Of a DNA stretch of 64,000 nt, positions 1 to 13,155 are shown piece after piece. Positions within the stretch are counted from its first letter, which is position 1; each line of letters starts with the position of its first letter. A model generated the notes under the pieces. That model saw only the letters and a program-made list of their open reading frames with translations, was not told where the DNA came from and ran no database searches. The translations under genes were made by a program, and so were the position numbers. This DNA comes from Punctularia strigosozonata HHB-11173 SS5 (lineage: Eukaryota > Basidiomycota > Agaricomycetes > Corticiales > Punctulariaceae): contig NW_006767435.1 of NCBI RefSeq assembly GCF_000264995.1, forward strand, positions 2,227,756-2,291,755, written 5' to 3'.

Positions 1-1109
<1,109 letters not shown>

Positions 1110-1315
1110 ACTATCCGTGTCGTTTGTACCTAGGGAATGCATCACATTTATTTTCCTTCCCTCCGGCGCGGTTTAGCTACCGCTACCTTAAAGCTGCACA
1201 AAACAACACCGGACAATAATATGATTTATAACATAATGATACATTCTGTCGAGCACAGCCCCCCCCCCCCCAATGGTACACTACAAAATACAAGGAGCAA
1301 GGTGGTGAAGTCTAT

Positions 1316-3208
1316 TCAGGTAGTATTGTGGTGGCCGAGTCGAAGTGTCACTGGGCTCAAACTGGACACGACCTCGACGTGCCCCTGACCGCGCCCCCTA
1401 GCCCGCTTCTCCCAACCCGTCCAGCCGATTATGCGTGAGGTGACATAGTGGTCATACTCGTACAAGATTCTCGGCGCCCGGGTTGCTCGCCCGTTCACGG
1501 CAGCTTCCACGCGAAACGGCGTTCGGAGAGTCGTGGACCCTTCTAGTACATGTGCGGTGGCGAATTTTGTCTGGGAATCGAACGTTCCCTGATAGAGATC
1601 ATCGAGGGTGACGTTTACAGGAGCGAGGTTGTTCTGCATCTTCGCCTTGAGGTGAGACGGTCGGGAGAGAGAATGGTGGCCTAATGAGACCGAGAGATCG
1701 CCGTTGAAGGTAGCGAAGGACACGTCGAAGTCGGGGGGAAAGTCTCCCGTGTGGCCTCCGTGCGCAAGGAGGGTGACGTTGGCATCGATAGCACTGGCGT
1801 AGGAAGTCAATTGGGTGTGACAATAGATAAGCATGTATGATGCACCTGTTGCCTGTGGAGATCTGCATGCGCGTCATACGTTGGAAATCGCTACTCCGAT
1901 CGTTGGCTAAGAGGACATTCGCCTTCACAGCACTACCGAAGAGGGCGAGTGAATATCCGTCGAGGGGTCGATGCGAGAGATACGTACGCGGAAGTTGTAT
2001 CAAGGTCAAGGAACTCGGACACGTTGAATGATCCAGATATCTCTGCCATGGACGTCTTGATGGTCAGTTTTGACGCTTGTATAGACTAAATAAATCACAT
2101 TTCGTCAAATTGAATCGTAGGGACCGCATCAGGAACTTACGTCAACAGTGACCGGAGAAAGAGGCCCTTCCAAGTAAACTCGGTCGAACCGAGCGAACGC
2201 ATCCAGATCACCCAGTTTCTGCGTAACCAGAGGGAGGTACGTCCTGAATTCGCCAAACGACGCGGGCGAACCAGAATGATACGGGAGCAGGACCTTCATG
2301 TCGAAGATCACAGGATGTACCTGGGTCACATCGCCTGGCATCTGTTACGCACTGGTAAGATTCCGGGAGGACGAAGAAGCGACGTTGAGCACGTACGACG
2401 ATCCTGATACCTCGACTGCCGCCTATGTCCACTAGACACACGCTGACTTGCTTCAAGGAAACCTCGTTGGCATACGACAGCCCGAACGAAAAGACAGTAT
2501 CGTGAATTTTGGTATCCGGATTGATACCAACTTGGAGAGTCCCCTTAACAAGCTGTTGCCATTCGTCGCCCTCCGAGACATTGGAATGGAAGAAGATAGA
2601 GCCATTGCGAGGGAGCGTGTATTCCATGCTGGCGGTCGCCGATGATGGCGAATTGCGCCACGGGTTGCATGCTAGGACGGTTGTTGCTGCTCGTACGAGA
2701 TGGACGTGGTTGGCGGTCTTGACGTCCTCTACATGGTACCGACTAAATGCAATGGGTATATGCTTATGGCTCGAGGATTGGCGTGCCTTCTATGAGTGTG
2801 AGATAAACGTGAGCGCCCGCAGCTGAAAATAATGTGGGCGTGTGCCTTCCTCACCCAAACAAGGAGCGGCGCGGCCAGTACCACGGAAAGCGCAATATAT
2901 ATCCCCAGGGCGTAAAGAGTTGCCCGCCATATCCGGTGGTCCAGCTGCGTGCGTTTCCGTTCTGGGTGCGGGACGTATTCGAGGGTGGTGTAAGCAGGAG
3001 GGGCGGGGTCGGAGATGAAGGCGGGAGGTGGAGGGGACAGCGTCGACGTGCTGGGATGTTGTCGGTGCCGTTGCTTGAGGACCTCATTGTCGACCTCGTC
3101 GAGGAGGATCATGGCGACGGCCAGAGGACATCGTACGGCGGGCTTGGTCGTTGGATATTCGACTGCCTGAATTGGGGCCCCATCACCAGCGTGGGAACAG
3201 TCCATCAC
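1316..3208 (-). CDS. Single-pass membrane protein of a basidiomycete-specific family
   Basis: The product has a cytosolic N-terminus with Pro-rich stretches (STLSPPPPAFISDPAPPAY), a basic patch PHPERKRTQLDHRIWR, one strong membrane helix (YALGIYIALSVVLAAPLLVW), then a long beta-rich, probably lumenal or extracellular part. The C-terminal blocks NNLAPVNVTLDDLYQGTF, YEYDHYVTSRIIGWTGW and EVVSSLSPVTLRLG resemble a repeated domain I recall from many uncharacterised agaricomycete proteins. At least five exons are needed; the first ends at 2855, the second probably runs 2726-2448, and others cover parts of 2345-2141, 2085-1992 and 1955-1316. One junction near 2340 could not be resolved by eye, so a small error or lesion there is possible. 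No enzymatic motif is visible and the function is unknown. The start at 3208 is the first ATG before the Pro-rich region. Confidence 0.75.
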
Positions 3209-3316
3209 CTCCCTTCAACCCGCCCTTCAGGCCGCGCTCAACATCCGCCTCTGTTCTTGCCTTCCACCTCAACTCATCGTCCGCTACGTTCGCCGCCAGG
3301 GACGTCGGCGACAACA

Positions 3317-5811
3317 ATGTCGACGGACAGCACGAAGCTGTATACCGACTGCGCCGTTCAAGCTGGAACCCCGCGCGTTCATCAGGCCTTGCACAGCCCT
3401 ACGCCAGACAACGGTTTTCGCGATGATTGCCATAAAGGATCTGACGCCGGCCATGTTGGAACTCTGGGACAAGCGCCCGCGCAAACCTCCAACAAGTCTA
3501 TCGCATCTCGCCAAATCAAACCTCCACAACTTCCTGCACAACGACCGCCCCGTTCGTATATTCGTACGGAAAGGCTGGCGTCTATGCCCGACGATCGGCC
3601 TATCGACCTGATCAAGCGCTCTTCTCCTCGGGTCGTTTCCATGCCTCAGCGTGTACGACCGACTGCTGCCTTCCCATCCAGTCCGGTCTCGCGCGTCGTG
3701 GATTATGGATGCTATGACTATTCTCGGTTATCGTTAACACCTGAACGGCGTTCTTCTCGCGCTCGCGCTTCTACTCTGGGCTCTGAACGACCTTACACTC
3801 CGTCTCCTCCATCGTCTCCTGAATCTGTCTTGTTCATCTCGGCCACCCCTCAGATAGCGACAAACTTTCTAAGGATCAAATCTCCCAAGAACAAAGTACC
3901 TCGTACTGACAAAGAAGGTGATTCGGGTACCCACTCTCGTCGCAATTGGTCTCACCCGAGTTACCAGGGTGGATCAGCTGGGCAGATTCCCCGCCCAAGC
4001 CAATTCCTGCACTCCATGGCCCACTCTCGCTTCCTTACGCGCGTTGTCCAAGGTCAGTAGTTGCATATGCCGCACAACCGGTTGGGTCATCTTCCTCATT
4101 CTAGCGGAGCGGAAGGGACCGTGATTGAAGAACAGGGAGACCTGCCCCGAATCATCTGGGGGCTTCACACAGAGGTGTTACCAGCTGACGTTTCTGACGC
4201 CCGCCCGACTGGTAAGGTAAGACTGACGGAAGATCATGGTCGTCAAGTGCAGAACACCATTCTACGAGAAGCGCCACCCCAGCCTCCCGGCATCCTGAGG
4301 CAGCTCTACCCTCGTTCTGATTCCCAGGTCTTTGCTCAGGCTGGTCTTCCTGGTGCTGTCTTGCCTACCCGGGCTGAACCGGTAGCTGCTCGTGCACTGC
4401 CCAACGTCTCCTCTGGAAACCGTCGTAGCGACGTGCATCTCCCTTCCAATCCAGGCACGCATCTACGGAACCAATCCCCTACAATCGATCAGCCCTCTAT
4501 ATTTCCGAATGAACAGTGTATCGATATACATCGCCATTTGCCGATCCAGGCTCCCGCAGATGCCTCTCGTCAAGCGCAGAAAGATTTCGACTTCAACATG
4601 TATCTGCGTCATGCGGTCGAATATGAGCCGACCTCCAAGAATAACGCGCCATCTGGTGCTTTACCTCCTATAGTTCTTGGTCCTCCAGTGGGACAGTCTG
4701 GTCAACCTCCGAGTCATCTTCCGGTGCCAATCGGCGACCAGCATAGAAAGCTCCAGCCGGCGCGGCTGCCTCCAAGGATGCTTCTGCCGACTCCGCCGAG
4801 CTCTACTTCACCTGTCTGGGCGTCGACCTTCTCCCCGTATATGGAACCAATAGGATTGTTAGGACCTGGCTACGCGAACGGCAGATCCCCGACGGCTCGA
4901 TCGACCTGGTACTCTCCGCCTGTCGTCAGCAACGCAACTCGTCAACCGAATCCTATAATTCAGAACGAGTTCCCGGATCCCCGAGGTCTCAACTTTGCGC
5001 ACCCTCACCTGAACGCGGTCCTCTACAGCACCGCTCGCGTTAACCATGTCACTGATCCCGCGATTGTCCGCGCGGTTCCTAAGGTCGTAAACAACCCACT
5101 GTCGACACCTGGTGCTTCTCCTGTGCCTGGGTCTCCTTCAGCTGAACCTCTTCCGCCCGTCCCTGTATCTTCGCCGATGATTGGAATAAGAAAACGAAGC
5201 CTGACCTACCAAGCGCCTAAGTCTATACCTCTGGCGAAGCTCGTCGAACGACGCCTAGCTTCTGTTCCGGAGCTTCCCGAGGACGTCGAGCGTGCGGCCA
5301 GCTCCGAGAGGGGCCCGGTCCGTCGATTCGGGCTTGGCGGCGGCGAGATGGGCAAGTACAAACCGTACTTTGCGTCGAATGCTGCTGGTGACCAAGGCGA
5401 CTTGTCGAAGAGGATGACATCTCCAAAAGCGTCCACGGTAGGTATGTCACCAGGACCACGGCGGCCGTCTGGACCGAGCATTGGCCTGAAGATGGGGAGC
5501 TCGTTTTTGGACAGGCGATCGCTGTCGAACTCGAGCGCTGTCTACTCTAAGCCGAAGGATGCACAGCCGTCTGCGCCGTTGAGCTCCCCGTTCAAGCGTG
5601 CAGACAATAATACGCAGAGGGCTCCTGTCGTCGATGAGGTGATTGTCTTGTCCTGATACGGAGTGTATGTTGACAAGTTTTGTTAAAGGTCAGCAAACCT
5701 ACGAAAGACCTTGCCCAGGTCTCCAAGGCGAACAAGAGAAAGACGCGATGGAAGAAGAAGGTTGCGGCCACCAAAGCGGAACCTATCCAAGCTACCGCGG
5801 AAGTCGCTTGA
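3317..5811 (+). CDS. Ser/Pro-rich low-complexity protein, unknown function
   Basis: This is a long open region of about 780 codons rich in Ser, Pro, Arg and Gln, without a domain I recognise. It contains several SP/TP sites (RPYTPSPPSSPES, LMPTPPSS-like runs) that could be phosphorylated by proline-directed kinases, and looks largely disordered. Three exons are proposed: 3317-4052, 4173-5638 and 5689-5811. The last intron (5639-5688) is well supported, because skipping it replaces an early stop with a strongly basic tail, ANKRKTRWKKKVAATKAEP. The first intron (4053-4172) keeps the frame but its acceptor is a choice among several. The ATG at 3317 was preferred over in-frame codons up to 2834, because those lie antisense to the neighbouring gene. 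It is divergent from that neighbour with only about 110 bases between start codons, so the two may share a promoter. Confidence 0.7.
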
Positions 5812-6034
5812 CACATCAATATACATACCACTTCCGTTGATCACGCCTGGATACCTCGTTCCCTCATATACGCGCATAGCGTCCGTCTCGGCTTTATGCG
5901 TCCGCAGAAAACTATAATCCTGACTTATTGTTATTATTGTTATGGGATGTTATGCCAGGTTATGTCCCGTTTCCCTGTTGTAACTCAATGTCATGTACTC
6001 TACATTTGAATCAAGACTGTGTTTTGACCGATAT

Positions 6035-8005
6035 TCATGGCTTGACGAAGAGATCGGTGAACTTGTCGACGGGCAGCTTCCAAAGCGATTGAGCGTCGTT
6101 AACAGTGTCGAGAATCCTAGAAGAAATGTTATTTCTGTGTTTACAGGGAAAGGTCAAAAAAACATACTTTTGTTGGTGAGCGGCATCGAAGTGGGGGGCG
6201 ATGTGAGTCTTGAACTTGTTCAAGAGCAAGGGAGTGCCTTCTTCGCGTCGACGCTTGTGGCCAACCGGGAACTCTACGACGACCTCGTCAAGGACGGTAC
6301 CGTCGTTCAGCGTAACCTTGAGCGCGTTTGAGATGAAGCGCTTCTCCGGATCATGGTAGTCGACCGAGAATTGCTCGTCGTGCACACAGGTGATCTTTGC
6401 GCGGAGGGCGTCGATGCGGGGATCGGCGGCGGCGGCGTCCGTATAGGACTCGGACGTGAGCCGGCCGAAAATAAGCGGGTAGGCGACCATGTAGTTGATA
6501 TCGTGGTCCCGATCGGCGAAATTGTGCAACGGTCCCTTCTTATTTATAATCCGGAGCGCGGCCTCCTGCGTGCGGATAGTGATGCTCTGGATGTCGTCCG
6601 AGGACTTGCCGAGCGACTTCAGCTTATCATGGAGGATGTGCGCGGCTTCGACGGCGGTTTGGGCGTGGAACTCAGCGGGGTAGGAGATCTTGAAGAGGAC
6701 GTTCTCCATGATGTAGGAACCGTAGGGCCTCTGGAACTCGAAGGGTTTGCCCTGTGAGACGCAATGAGTCTGAGTACCGTAGCAGGCATCTCGGGGTAAC
6801 ACAGGCTTGTTACCTTGAAAAGGACATCGTAGAAGCCCCATGTCTTTGCGGTGAGCACTGATGGCATGCCGACCTGACCCTTCTGCACGAGAAGGGCGAG
6901 GTTTACTGCCCGCGAGCAGGCGTCACCTGCGGCCCAGGATTTGCGGGGACCGGTGTTGGGGGCATGTCGGTAGGTGCGCAACGATTGACCATCGACCCAG
7001 GCATGCGAGATCGCGTCGATAGTTTGTTCTCGAGTCAGACCGCTATAGCATGTATTCAGATATTGTCACCGATGTCCTGGGGTAAGACGAACAGAAGCTT
7101 GGATACGACCGCGGTGGAGGCGACCTTGACGAGGACGACATGGTCGAGCCCGACGCGGTTGAACGAGTTCAGGAGCGCGAGGCCGCCCTGTATTTCGTGC
7201 GCCTTGATCATGGCCGTCAGAATGTCGCGCACGGTGAGCGATTCCCCTTTCCTGGCGAGGTGATCCGCCACGGCAAGGATGGCGCCCAAGTTGTCCGAGG
7301 GATGGCCCCCTGCATATCCAGGTTTGTCAACAAACACGATCAACCTCTAGAATAGCACGTACATTCGGCAGCCAGCCAGCAGTCGTTATAGTCCAGCCAG
7401 CGAATAATGGTGCCGATGTTGAAGGCTCCTCGAATGGGATCAAGTTGGTAATTCGTTCCAGGGACCTTTGTGCCTGAGATATGTTTGAGAGATATTCCAA
7501 ACAATGAGGCATGCGAGGTACCGACCATTGGGAACAATAGTGCCTTCAACGACCGGCCCAAGGAGCTTTGCGCACTCAGGGAACCGGAGACCTTCCTGCA
7601 TGACGCGCGGTTTCGATTCCGTTCAGCATTCTTCAGATTGATTTTGGACTTCACACATACCAGACCACATCCAATGGTGTCGATCAGACACAACCGAGCT
7701 GTCTCGTACGCAAGGTCCGAGGTGATCTCATAGTCATGCACGTAGTCCGCGATGTCCTTCAGTACCTGGTCGGGCTCCGGTCGAGCAGAATCTTCCGACG
7801 CAAAGTGTCCCATCTTCCGCACAAAAGAGCTGTCCCGGGCTGGATGTCTCGGCGAACGCGGGGCGAGGGAAGGAGATGTGGAGGATAAGGAGAGCTTCGG
7901 GCGCGTGGCAGCTGATGAGGAGATTGCCTTGCGCGAGGTCGATAGGAATGCGGCGGAGGTGGAGGTCGTGCGGATAGACAGACGGCTGCTCGCTCTGCTC
8001 AACAT
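6035..8005 (-). CDS. prpD: 2-methylcitrate dehydratase, MmgE/PrpD family, mitochondrial
   Basis: PrpD-family enzymes dehydrate 2-methylcitrate to methyl-aconitate in the methylcitrate cycle that clears propionyl-CoA. The N-terminus ([20 protein letters not shown]) is basic, Ser/Thr-rich and free of acidic residues, like a mitochondrial presequence. Family motifs follow in order: [112 protein letters not shown] and [19 protein letters not shown]. At least seven exons are present; one intron lies just after DTIGCGL and another just before the last exon ([14 protein letters not shown]). The C-terminus KFTDLFVKP ends at 6035. The ATG at 8044 is an alternative start 13 codons upstream. No lesion was seen. 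The prpD symbol is by family; activity on 2-methylcitrate is inferred. Confidence 0.93.
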
Positions 8006-11000
8006 GGTCCGTCTAGACGCGGTGTCTCCCGATGACCTTTGCAAAGGTTGTTCTTATGTCCTCGTCACGGTCGCTGGTTTCCCCACACTCGGCGATCCGG
8101 CAAGGTACGCCGACCGGTGGGTTCACGTGCAAATGTTTATCAGTATCAATGTCACTGTGGTGACTGCGTCAGCCGCTCTGCGAGTTTTGACGGCATTTGC
8201 ACTGTGCTGACGATCTTGCAAGGCCTGAACGCCTCCTCCATCTACTTCTGTTCCACTGCACGATAAATTATAAACTTCATGCCAGGTATCAACTTCAATG
8301 AAATCGGTCCTGGACGGCCGAGGCTACTGGTACCAGAAGATCAGCAAAATCATGACCGTCGCAGGCGGAAGTCGATAATGCCACTCTAACGTCGATTACC
8401 TTTGTCTGGACCTGATATGGACAAAGTCTCGTCCTATATTCTTCCTGTCCATCGGCAAGCGAAGACACCCGCAGGACCATCTCATGATAGTGATTTCACA
8501 ATGGACACCTTCTAACACCTTTGCTACGCCAAGGTCAAACAGATTGCGCATCGTCGGACCGTTCGCATCCACAATAAATGAAACACTGTCCTTGGGTCGC
8601 CCTGACCCCGGCGCTCGGGCCGTCTCCTGTGCTTGCTGTTCCTCTATTCCAGACACGCGACCGTCTTCAGGGACTTCAGACACGAAAATCTTCGCTGACA
8701 AGCCGTGGCTTATACCGTGGACCGTCACTTCAACCCGGACCCCTATCTACCCCGGCCCGTGGTGTATCCTCTGGCCGGTTCACCCGGGCCCCTGTTACAA
8801 GGCTCTACCAAACTTGCGCTTTGGCGGTCCAAAAATAGCGTGTGCAAAAAGTACGCCGGGAGGCCCTGGCGGCACTCGGTGATCTATCGATTTGAACCGC
8901 CGTTGGCCAGGCAGAGCCAGGAAGTGGGCGGCTAACGCTCGGTTTGGTCGACTCGACGCCTTCACCCAGACTTGGTGCCACGAGGGGAAAGATACCGTGG
9001 CGCGTCACCCGGCTTTCATGCTACTCATGTTGACCGAACCCGGGCGGGTACAGCCCAATTCGTACATTAAACTCGACGGCCTGCCAGTGGATGTGCTACC
9101 GGCGCTGGATGCCATGACTTTTGGACAAAGTGGTAGGCATCGAACGGTCCTCAAGCGCGACGATGTCGATGAGATGCTTACTACGCGGCTGACATCCGGC
9201 TCGCGGTCTCATGCCACATGGAGCCTCCCAACCCGCATTTTGCTTGCTTGCTTGCCCTCGGGCACTCTTGTGACGGCGACTCGGCTTAGTGTTTAGAACA
9301 CGAATTCTGCGGCGGGTGATACGGGATCGTTTTGGGAGCTGGGCGCTAGCTTCTCCTGTTTACCGGACGAAGGGCGGGTACGACCCGATATGGATAGACT
9401 CGGAGTCGGCTACCAGGAACTATGACGGGCTCGTTTCCGTCGGAGAACCCGGTTCCTCCCCCTCGATGGTGCAGTAACCAACGTGCAATACAAGAGAGGA
9501 CGGGGAGTCGCGTCGTGGCCTTTCTCCTGTAGAAGACCACAAGCATGATCATGCTTCTGATGAATTCTAGCCCGCCACGTGCCGTACTACTGGCCCAATA
9601 ACGGGAGCGTCTTATCCCATGTCCGTTGTACACCCCCATGCGGACAACATGTGCGATGGTTGGACTCCACACCATCAAGTATCATGCATCGCTGGCCTCG
9701 CTCTCGACCGGGGCCACGGAATGGTGGGCAATTTACATGCACGCTGCACTGTGCTTCCGCATCCGAGTCCCACGTCAATCCCGTACTCGCGCTTCTTTCT
9801 TTCCGGATCCGCTATCGGGCCTTATCAGAAACGCTCCCATCTCGGCTTTGGCGGCATTTCGTTCATGAAAGTCAGTATGATGATCGTCATTGCCTCGGGC
9901 GGCGGCAACGTTTACGAGAGATGAACATACCTCACCATCCCATCCAATCTAACCGACATCCAACATTCATTCCCAGTCGTCCGGATCCTCCATTCTTTTC
10001 TAATTATGCGCGTCTCCGTCTGGCGCGCGCATCAAAACATCACGATGCGTTTCCTCCGCGCAGGGGGATGCCGACTCTATGGCCCGGGGCATGGCAGTGC
10101 ATCCGCAGATGGCGAATGAATCGCCTCTGAGAGAGGTGTCCTAGGTGTCTAGATTGTCCAGCGATAGGCACCGCGCGCATCGGTACATGGCGTACCCCGT
10201 TCCGACATCATCGAGCCACCTACAACCAGGGTGCGGAGCACGGTTGGCGGGCAAACAGCATCGTTTCCGATGCATCCATGTTGGGCAAGGCTATATCTTG
10301 CAGGCTGCTCGACTGAAGTACTGTCACCTGGACGCATGAAGGGAATAAAGCGATAGCCGCTTCGCTACAAGCTCTTCGTACCGTCGTATACTTAGAAACG
10401 GTATAGGATGTGCCCCAGACAGCTGCCAGGGATGGCAGATTGCATCCTCCGAGATAGAGGATAACGTCATGCACGCTCACGCTACGACATTGTCAATTTC
10501 GTGAAGAAGTGGAGCGACCCCAAGTTCATCCCCATGATGCCTGTGTTGTTGAGGTATGAGCATGTCGAGTTCTGTATTGTATATGTTTGGCCCGACCATG
10601 TTCCGCCAGTGATCTCAATGCCAACAATAGATGCTGTTGTGTGCTGGTTCAGAACAGTGGCGTATCGTGCCATTTATATAGACAGAAGGTGCCCCGAGGC
10701 GCCAGCACCTTCGCCCCCGCGACGGTGGCAGTCTTAGCAATGATAAAGACGATCGCATTCGGACAAGACTTTGCTTTGTTTGTTGTGACACTTGTGTCGG
10801 CATTCTGTGAGTTCGCTGTTATTGAGTCGTTCGGGCGATGACGTGATGGGCAGAGACCCTCTTCGTCACCGCCGTTGCTCAGCTTGGCAGGAGCATTGTG
10901 AGCTGGGTGGCCGGATTGGTCGCCGGACGGCTGGTCGGTACCTCGAGGCAACAGGCTGATCGGTTCACCCCGCCGTCTCGGACGTCTGTCCGTGTCCCTC

Positions 11001-11545
11001 CTGTTTCGAATCTCGTCGTCGCGTTCTTGGTCTCACTTTTCGGGTGCCCTCCAGGTGCCCTCGGTGCCTTGGGCCCTTTGTGGCGCTGCTGCGCTGAGAC
11101 CTAGATGAGATCAGGAGAATCATTCATGGCAGCGAGATGGCGAGAACGAGACTCGGATGAAATATAATAGCAATATGATGGGGGTGGTGTAAACTTGTCA
11201 ACGCATACACACACACACAGCGGCGCCGCTTTGCCGACAGCGATAACCCCTTCGAAAATTTCCGTGATGCGAGCTCTTCGCAGTCGGTATGGACGACGGA
11301 CGGGAGCCACATCCGTCGTTTCGTGAGCTGGCGCATTTCCAGCGCACAGATCTGTAAAGAGAAAGGGTGCGTAAGAAGAAGTAAGCAGCAAATGAAAGAA
11401 TGGCAGGCCGCGATAGATGCGCGTGGGGACGGGACACAACGCGGCGCTAACCGTTCGAACGTTCTCTCCCTTCCTCGTCCACGACCCAACGTCCGATCGC
11501 CACACACTCGTTTTCTGATTTCTGATTAAATACCCAAACGTCTCA
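8006..11545. other. Gene-poor stretch of about 3.5 kb
   Basis: No convincing gene was found here. The longest open frames (8396-8728 minus, 8892-9296 plus, 9579-10130 plus) show no recognisable domain and no coherent exon chain. A minus-strand cluster at 10220-10951 is the most gene-like part: a TATATAA at about 10672-10678 precedes a frame with GGTWSGQTYTIQNSTCSYLN, followed by VHDVILYLGGCNLPSLAAVW in another frame. I could not build a full gene or identify a family from it. The last 440 bases before 11546 contain a CA repeat near 11209-11219 and CT-rich DNA, and probably form the promoter of the downstream gene. The first part (8006-8300) should hold the promoter of the prpD gene. Confidence 0.5.
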
Positions 11546-12688
11546 ATGGCCCACCGCAGGACCGCCTCCCAGCGCCGCCTCGACAACTTCAGCTTCCCCG
11601 CCCGCCAGTCCCCTACCCTCCCCGCCCTCCCGCGCACCCCGCCCGACGACGCCGACATGTTCCCTGCCCTCACCCGCTCGCCGTCCCCGCCCCCTTCTCC
11701 GCCCTTCCCGGTCTCCATGCTCTCCTCGGGCAAGGGCAGCAGCCCACGGCGCGTGCTCGACTCCCTCTCCACCAGCAAGCCCGCGCGGTGGCAATGGCAG
11801 CGGCCCGTCCAGCGCCGCACCACCGTCCTCGCCCTCCTCTCCCTCCTCGCCCTCTGCGCCTACGTTCTCCTCCTCTCCCAGCCGTCGCTCTCCCTCGCCG
11901 CCCTCCCCCTCGCGCGCGACCCGTCGACTGCGGGAGGGCCCCCGCCCACGACCGACGCCTGGCGCCTCGCGGCGCACAAGAAGCTCGACTGGAAGAAGCT
12001 AGCCGCGCTCCACCAAGCCGCGTCCGCACGCCCTGACCTGGTGCTCGACGCGCCGCACGAGCTCGCTGCGCTCTCGTCGTTCCTAGCCGCGCTTCCGGAG
12101 AACCATATCCCGGCCGGCGTCGACCCTGCCGCGCCGCTCGACCCGAGCCTCGTTCTGGACTTCGATACCCGTGGCGACAACGCGCGCGAGGAGCTTGAGG
12201 AGGTCGTTCACGACGTATGGACGCGGAATCCCGTCATCCTCTACGGCAAGGTCAGCTAGTTATACACTTTTCGGTGGCGCCTCTCCCAGGCGGTCAGCGC
12301 CCGATGTTAATCCCTCCCGTTCGCAGCTGCACTCCTCCGTCTCACGAGAGATCAAGGCGATGCTCTCCGACATGTATCTCAAGCCCGCGCCCACTATCTT
12401 TGACGTCGACATGCGCGGTAGGTCCCCATCAAAAACATGCTTATCTCTCTCCCCCTGCTCACGTCTATCTTTGCCACCCTCACAGCCGACGCGCCGGTGC
12501 TCGAGCCACTTCTGCTCCGGCTCACCGGGGCCTCTTCGCTTCCGGTGCTCATCGTCGGTGGCCACCCGATCACGGACCTCGACGTCGTCCGCAAGCTCAA
12601 CGCGGACGGCACGCTCAAGAAGATGGTCTCCACCGCCGGCGCCAAGATCGACGGCGCACGGAGGAAAAAGGGCGGCAGGCGGGCATAA
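11546..12688 (+). CDS. Type II membrane-anchored glutaredoxin-fold protein
   Basis: The product begins with a Ser/Pro-rich cytosolic tail, followed by one membrane helix at about residues 92-112 (TTVLALLSLLALCAYVLLLS) and a lumenal glutaredoxin-like domain. That domain has NPVILYGK at strand 1, then LHSSVSREIKAML, PTIFDVDMR and SSLPVLIVGGHPITDLDVV, the last being the usual glutathione-binding TVP-like turn and GG motif. The redox Cys expected just after strand 1 is absent; the site reads LHSSVS. Yeast Grx6/Grx7 are secretory-pathway glutaredoxins with similar topology, so the fold and location are inferred by analogy, but catalysis as a thiol reductase is doubtful. Exons are 11546-12250, 12327-12417 and 12486-12688, all with clean frames. 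The C-terminus is basic (RRKKGGRRA). Third-position G/C is very high in exon 1. Confidence 0.85.
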
Positions 12689-13155
12689 CGCTCTTCCTCT
12701 CGCTCGTCCGTTCCCTGCTCTTTCTCGTCCCTTGCTGGTGGAACCTATCTTATCTCTCTCGCTCGATATACATATCCTTATTTGACACGACCCCGTCACG
12801 ACGCACAATGCACGTAGTAGACGGCATCTGGCACACGGACCTTCTCCCCCCTTTCCCGGGCCTCTGGGGTGATATAGACGAAGAAGAAGAAACAGAACAG
12901 TCGGCTTTTTTGCTTTTTTTCCCCTATTCTCTCCCGCTACCTGTCTTTGTGCTCTCTCTAAGCAGTAGGGTATATAGTCCACTTTTTCCAAAGTGTTTAA
13001 TTCACAGCGTCTGCATGCATGTTCGCGACGGTATATGCATGGACAATCAATTCACCTCGATGTAGTACCTAAAGCATAGTCTAGCCATTCCGTGCGAGTG
13101 TCCGCATCGCCCCCCTCGTAGGCCCCCCGGTTCCGTTGGATCGCCGGCGGGTCTA
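12689..13155. other. Convergent 3' intergenic region
   Basis: This region lies between the 3' ends of the glutaredoxin-like gene and palC. It is pyrimidine-rich on the plus strand, with T and C runs around 12901-12935, consistent with 3' untranslated and polyadenylation sequence. No gene was seen. Confidence 0.5.

Noticed and set aside
1259-1271. Run of 13 C residues
   Set aside because: A simple homopolymer downstream of MET3, probably slippage or assembly noise, with no structural context.
2834-3316. In-frame extension of the Ser/Pro-rich gene upstream of 3317
   Set aside because: It lies antisense to the first exon of the neighbouring membrane protein, which has clear domain logic; the ATG at 3317 fits a divergent promoter better.
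8396-8728. Minus-strand 110-codon frame containing VSFIVDANGPTMRNLFDLGV
   Set aside because: No domain, no flanking exons with consistent phase, and no family recalled; kept only as part of the gene-poor entry.
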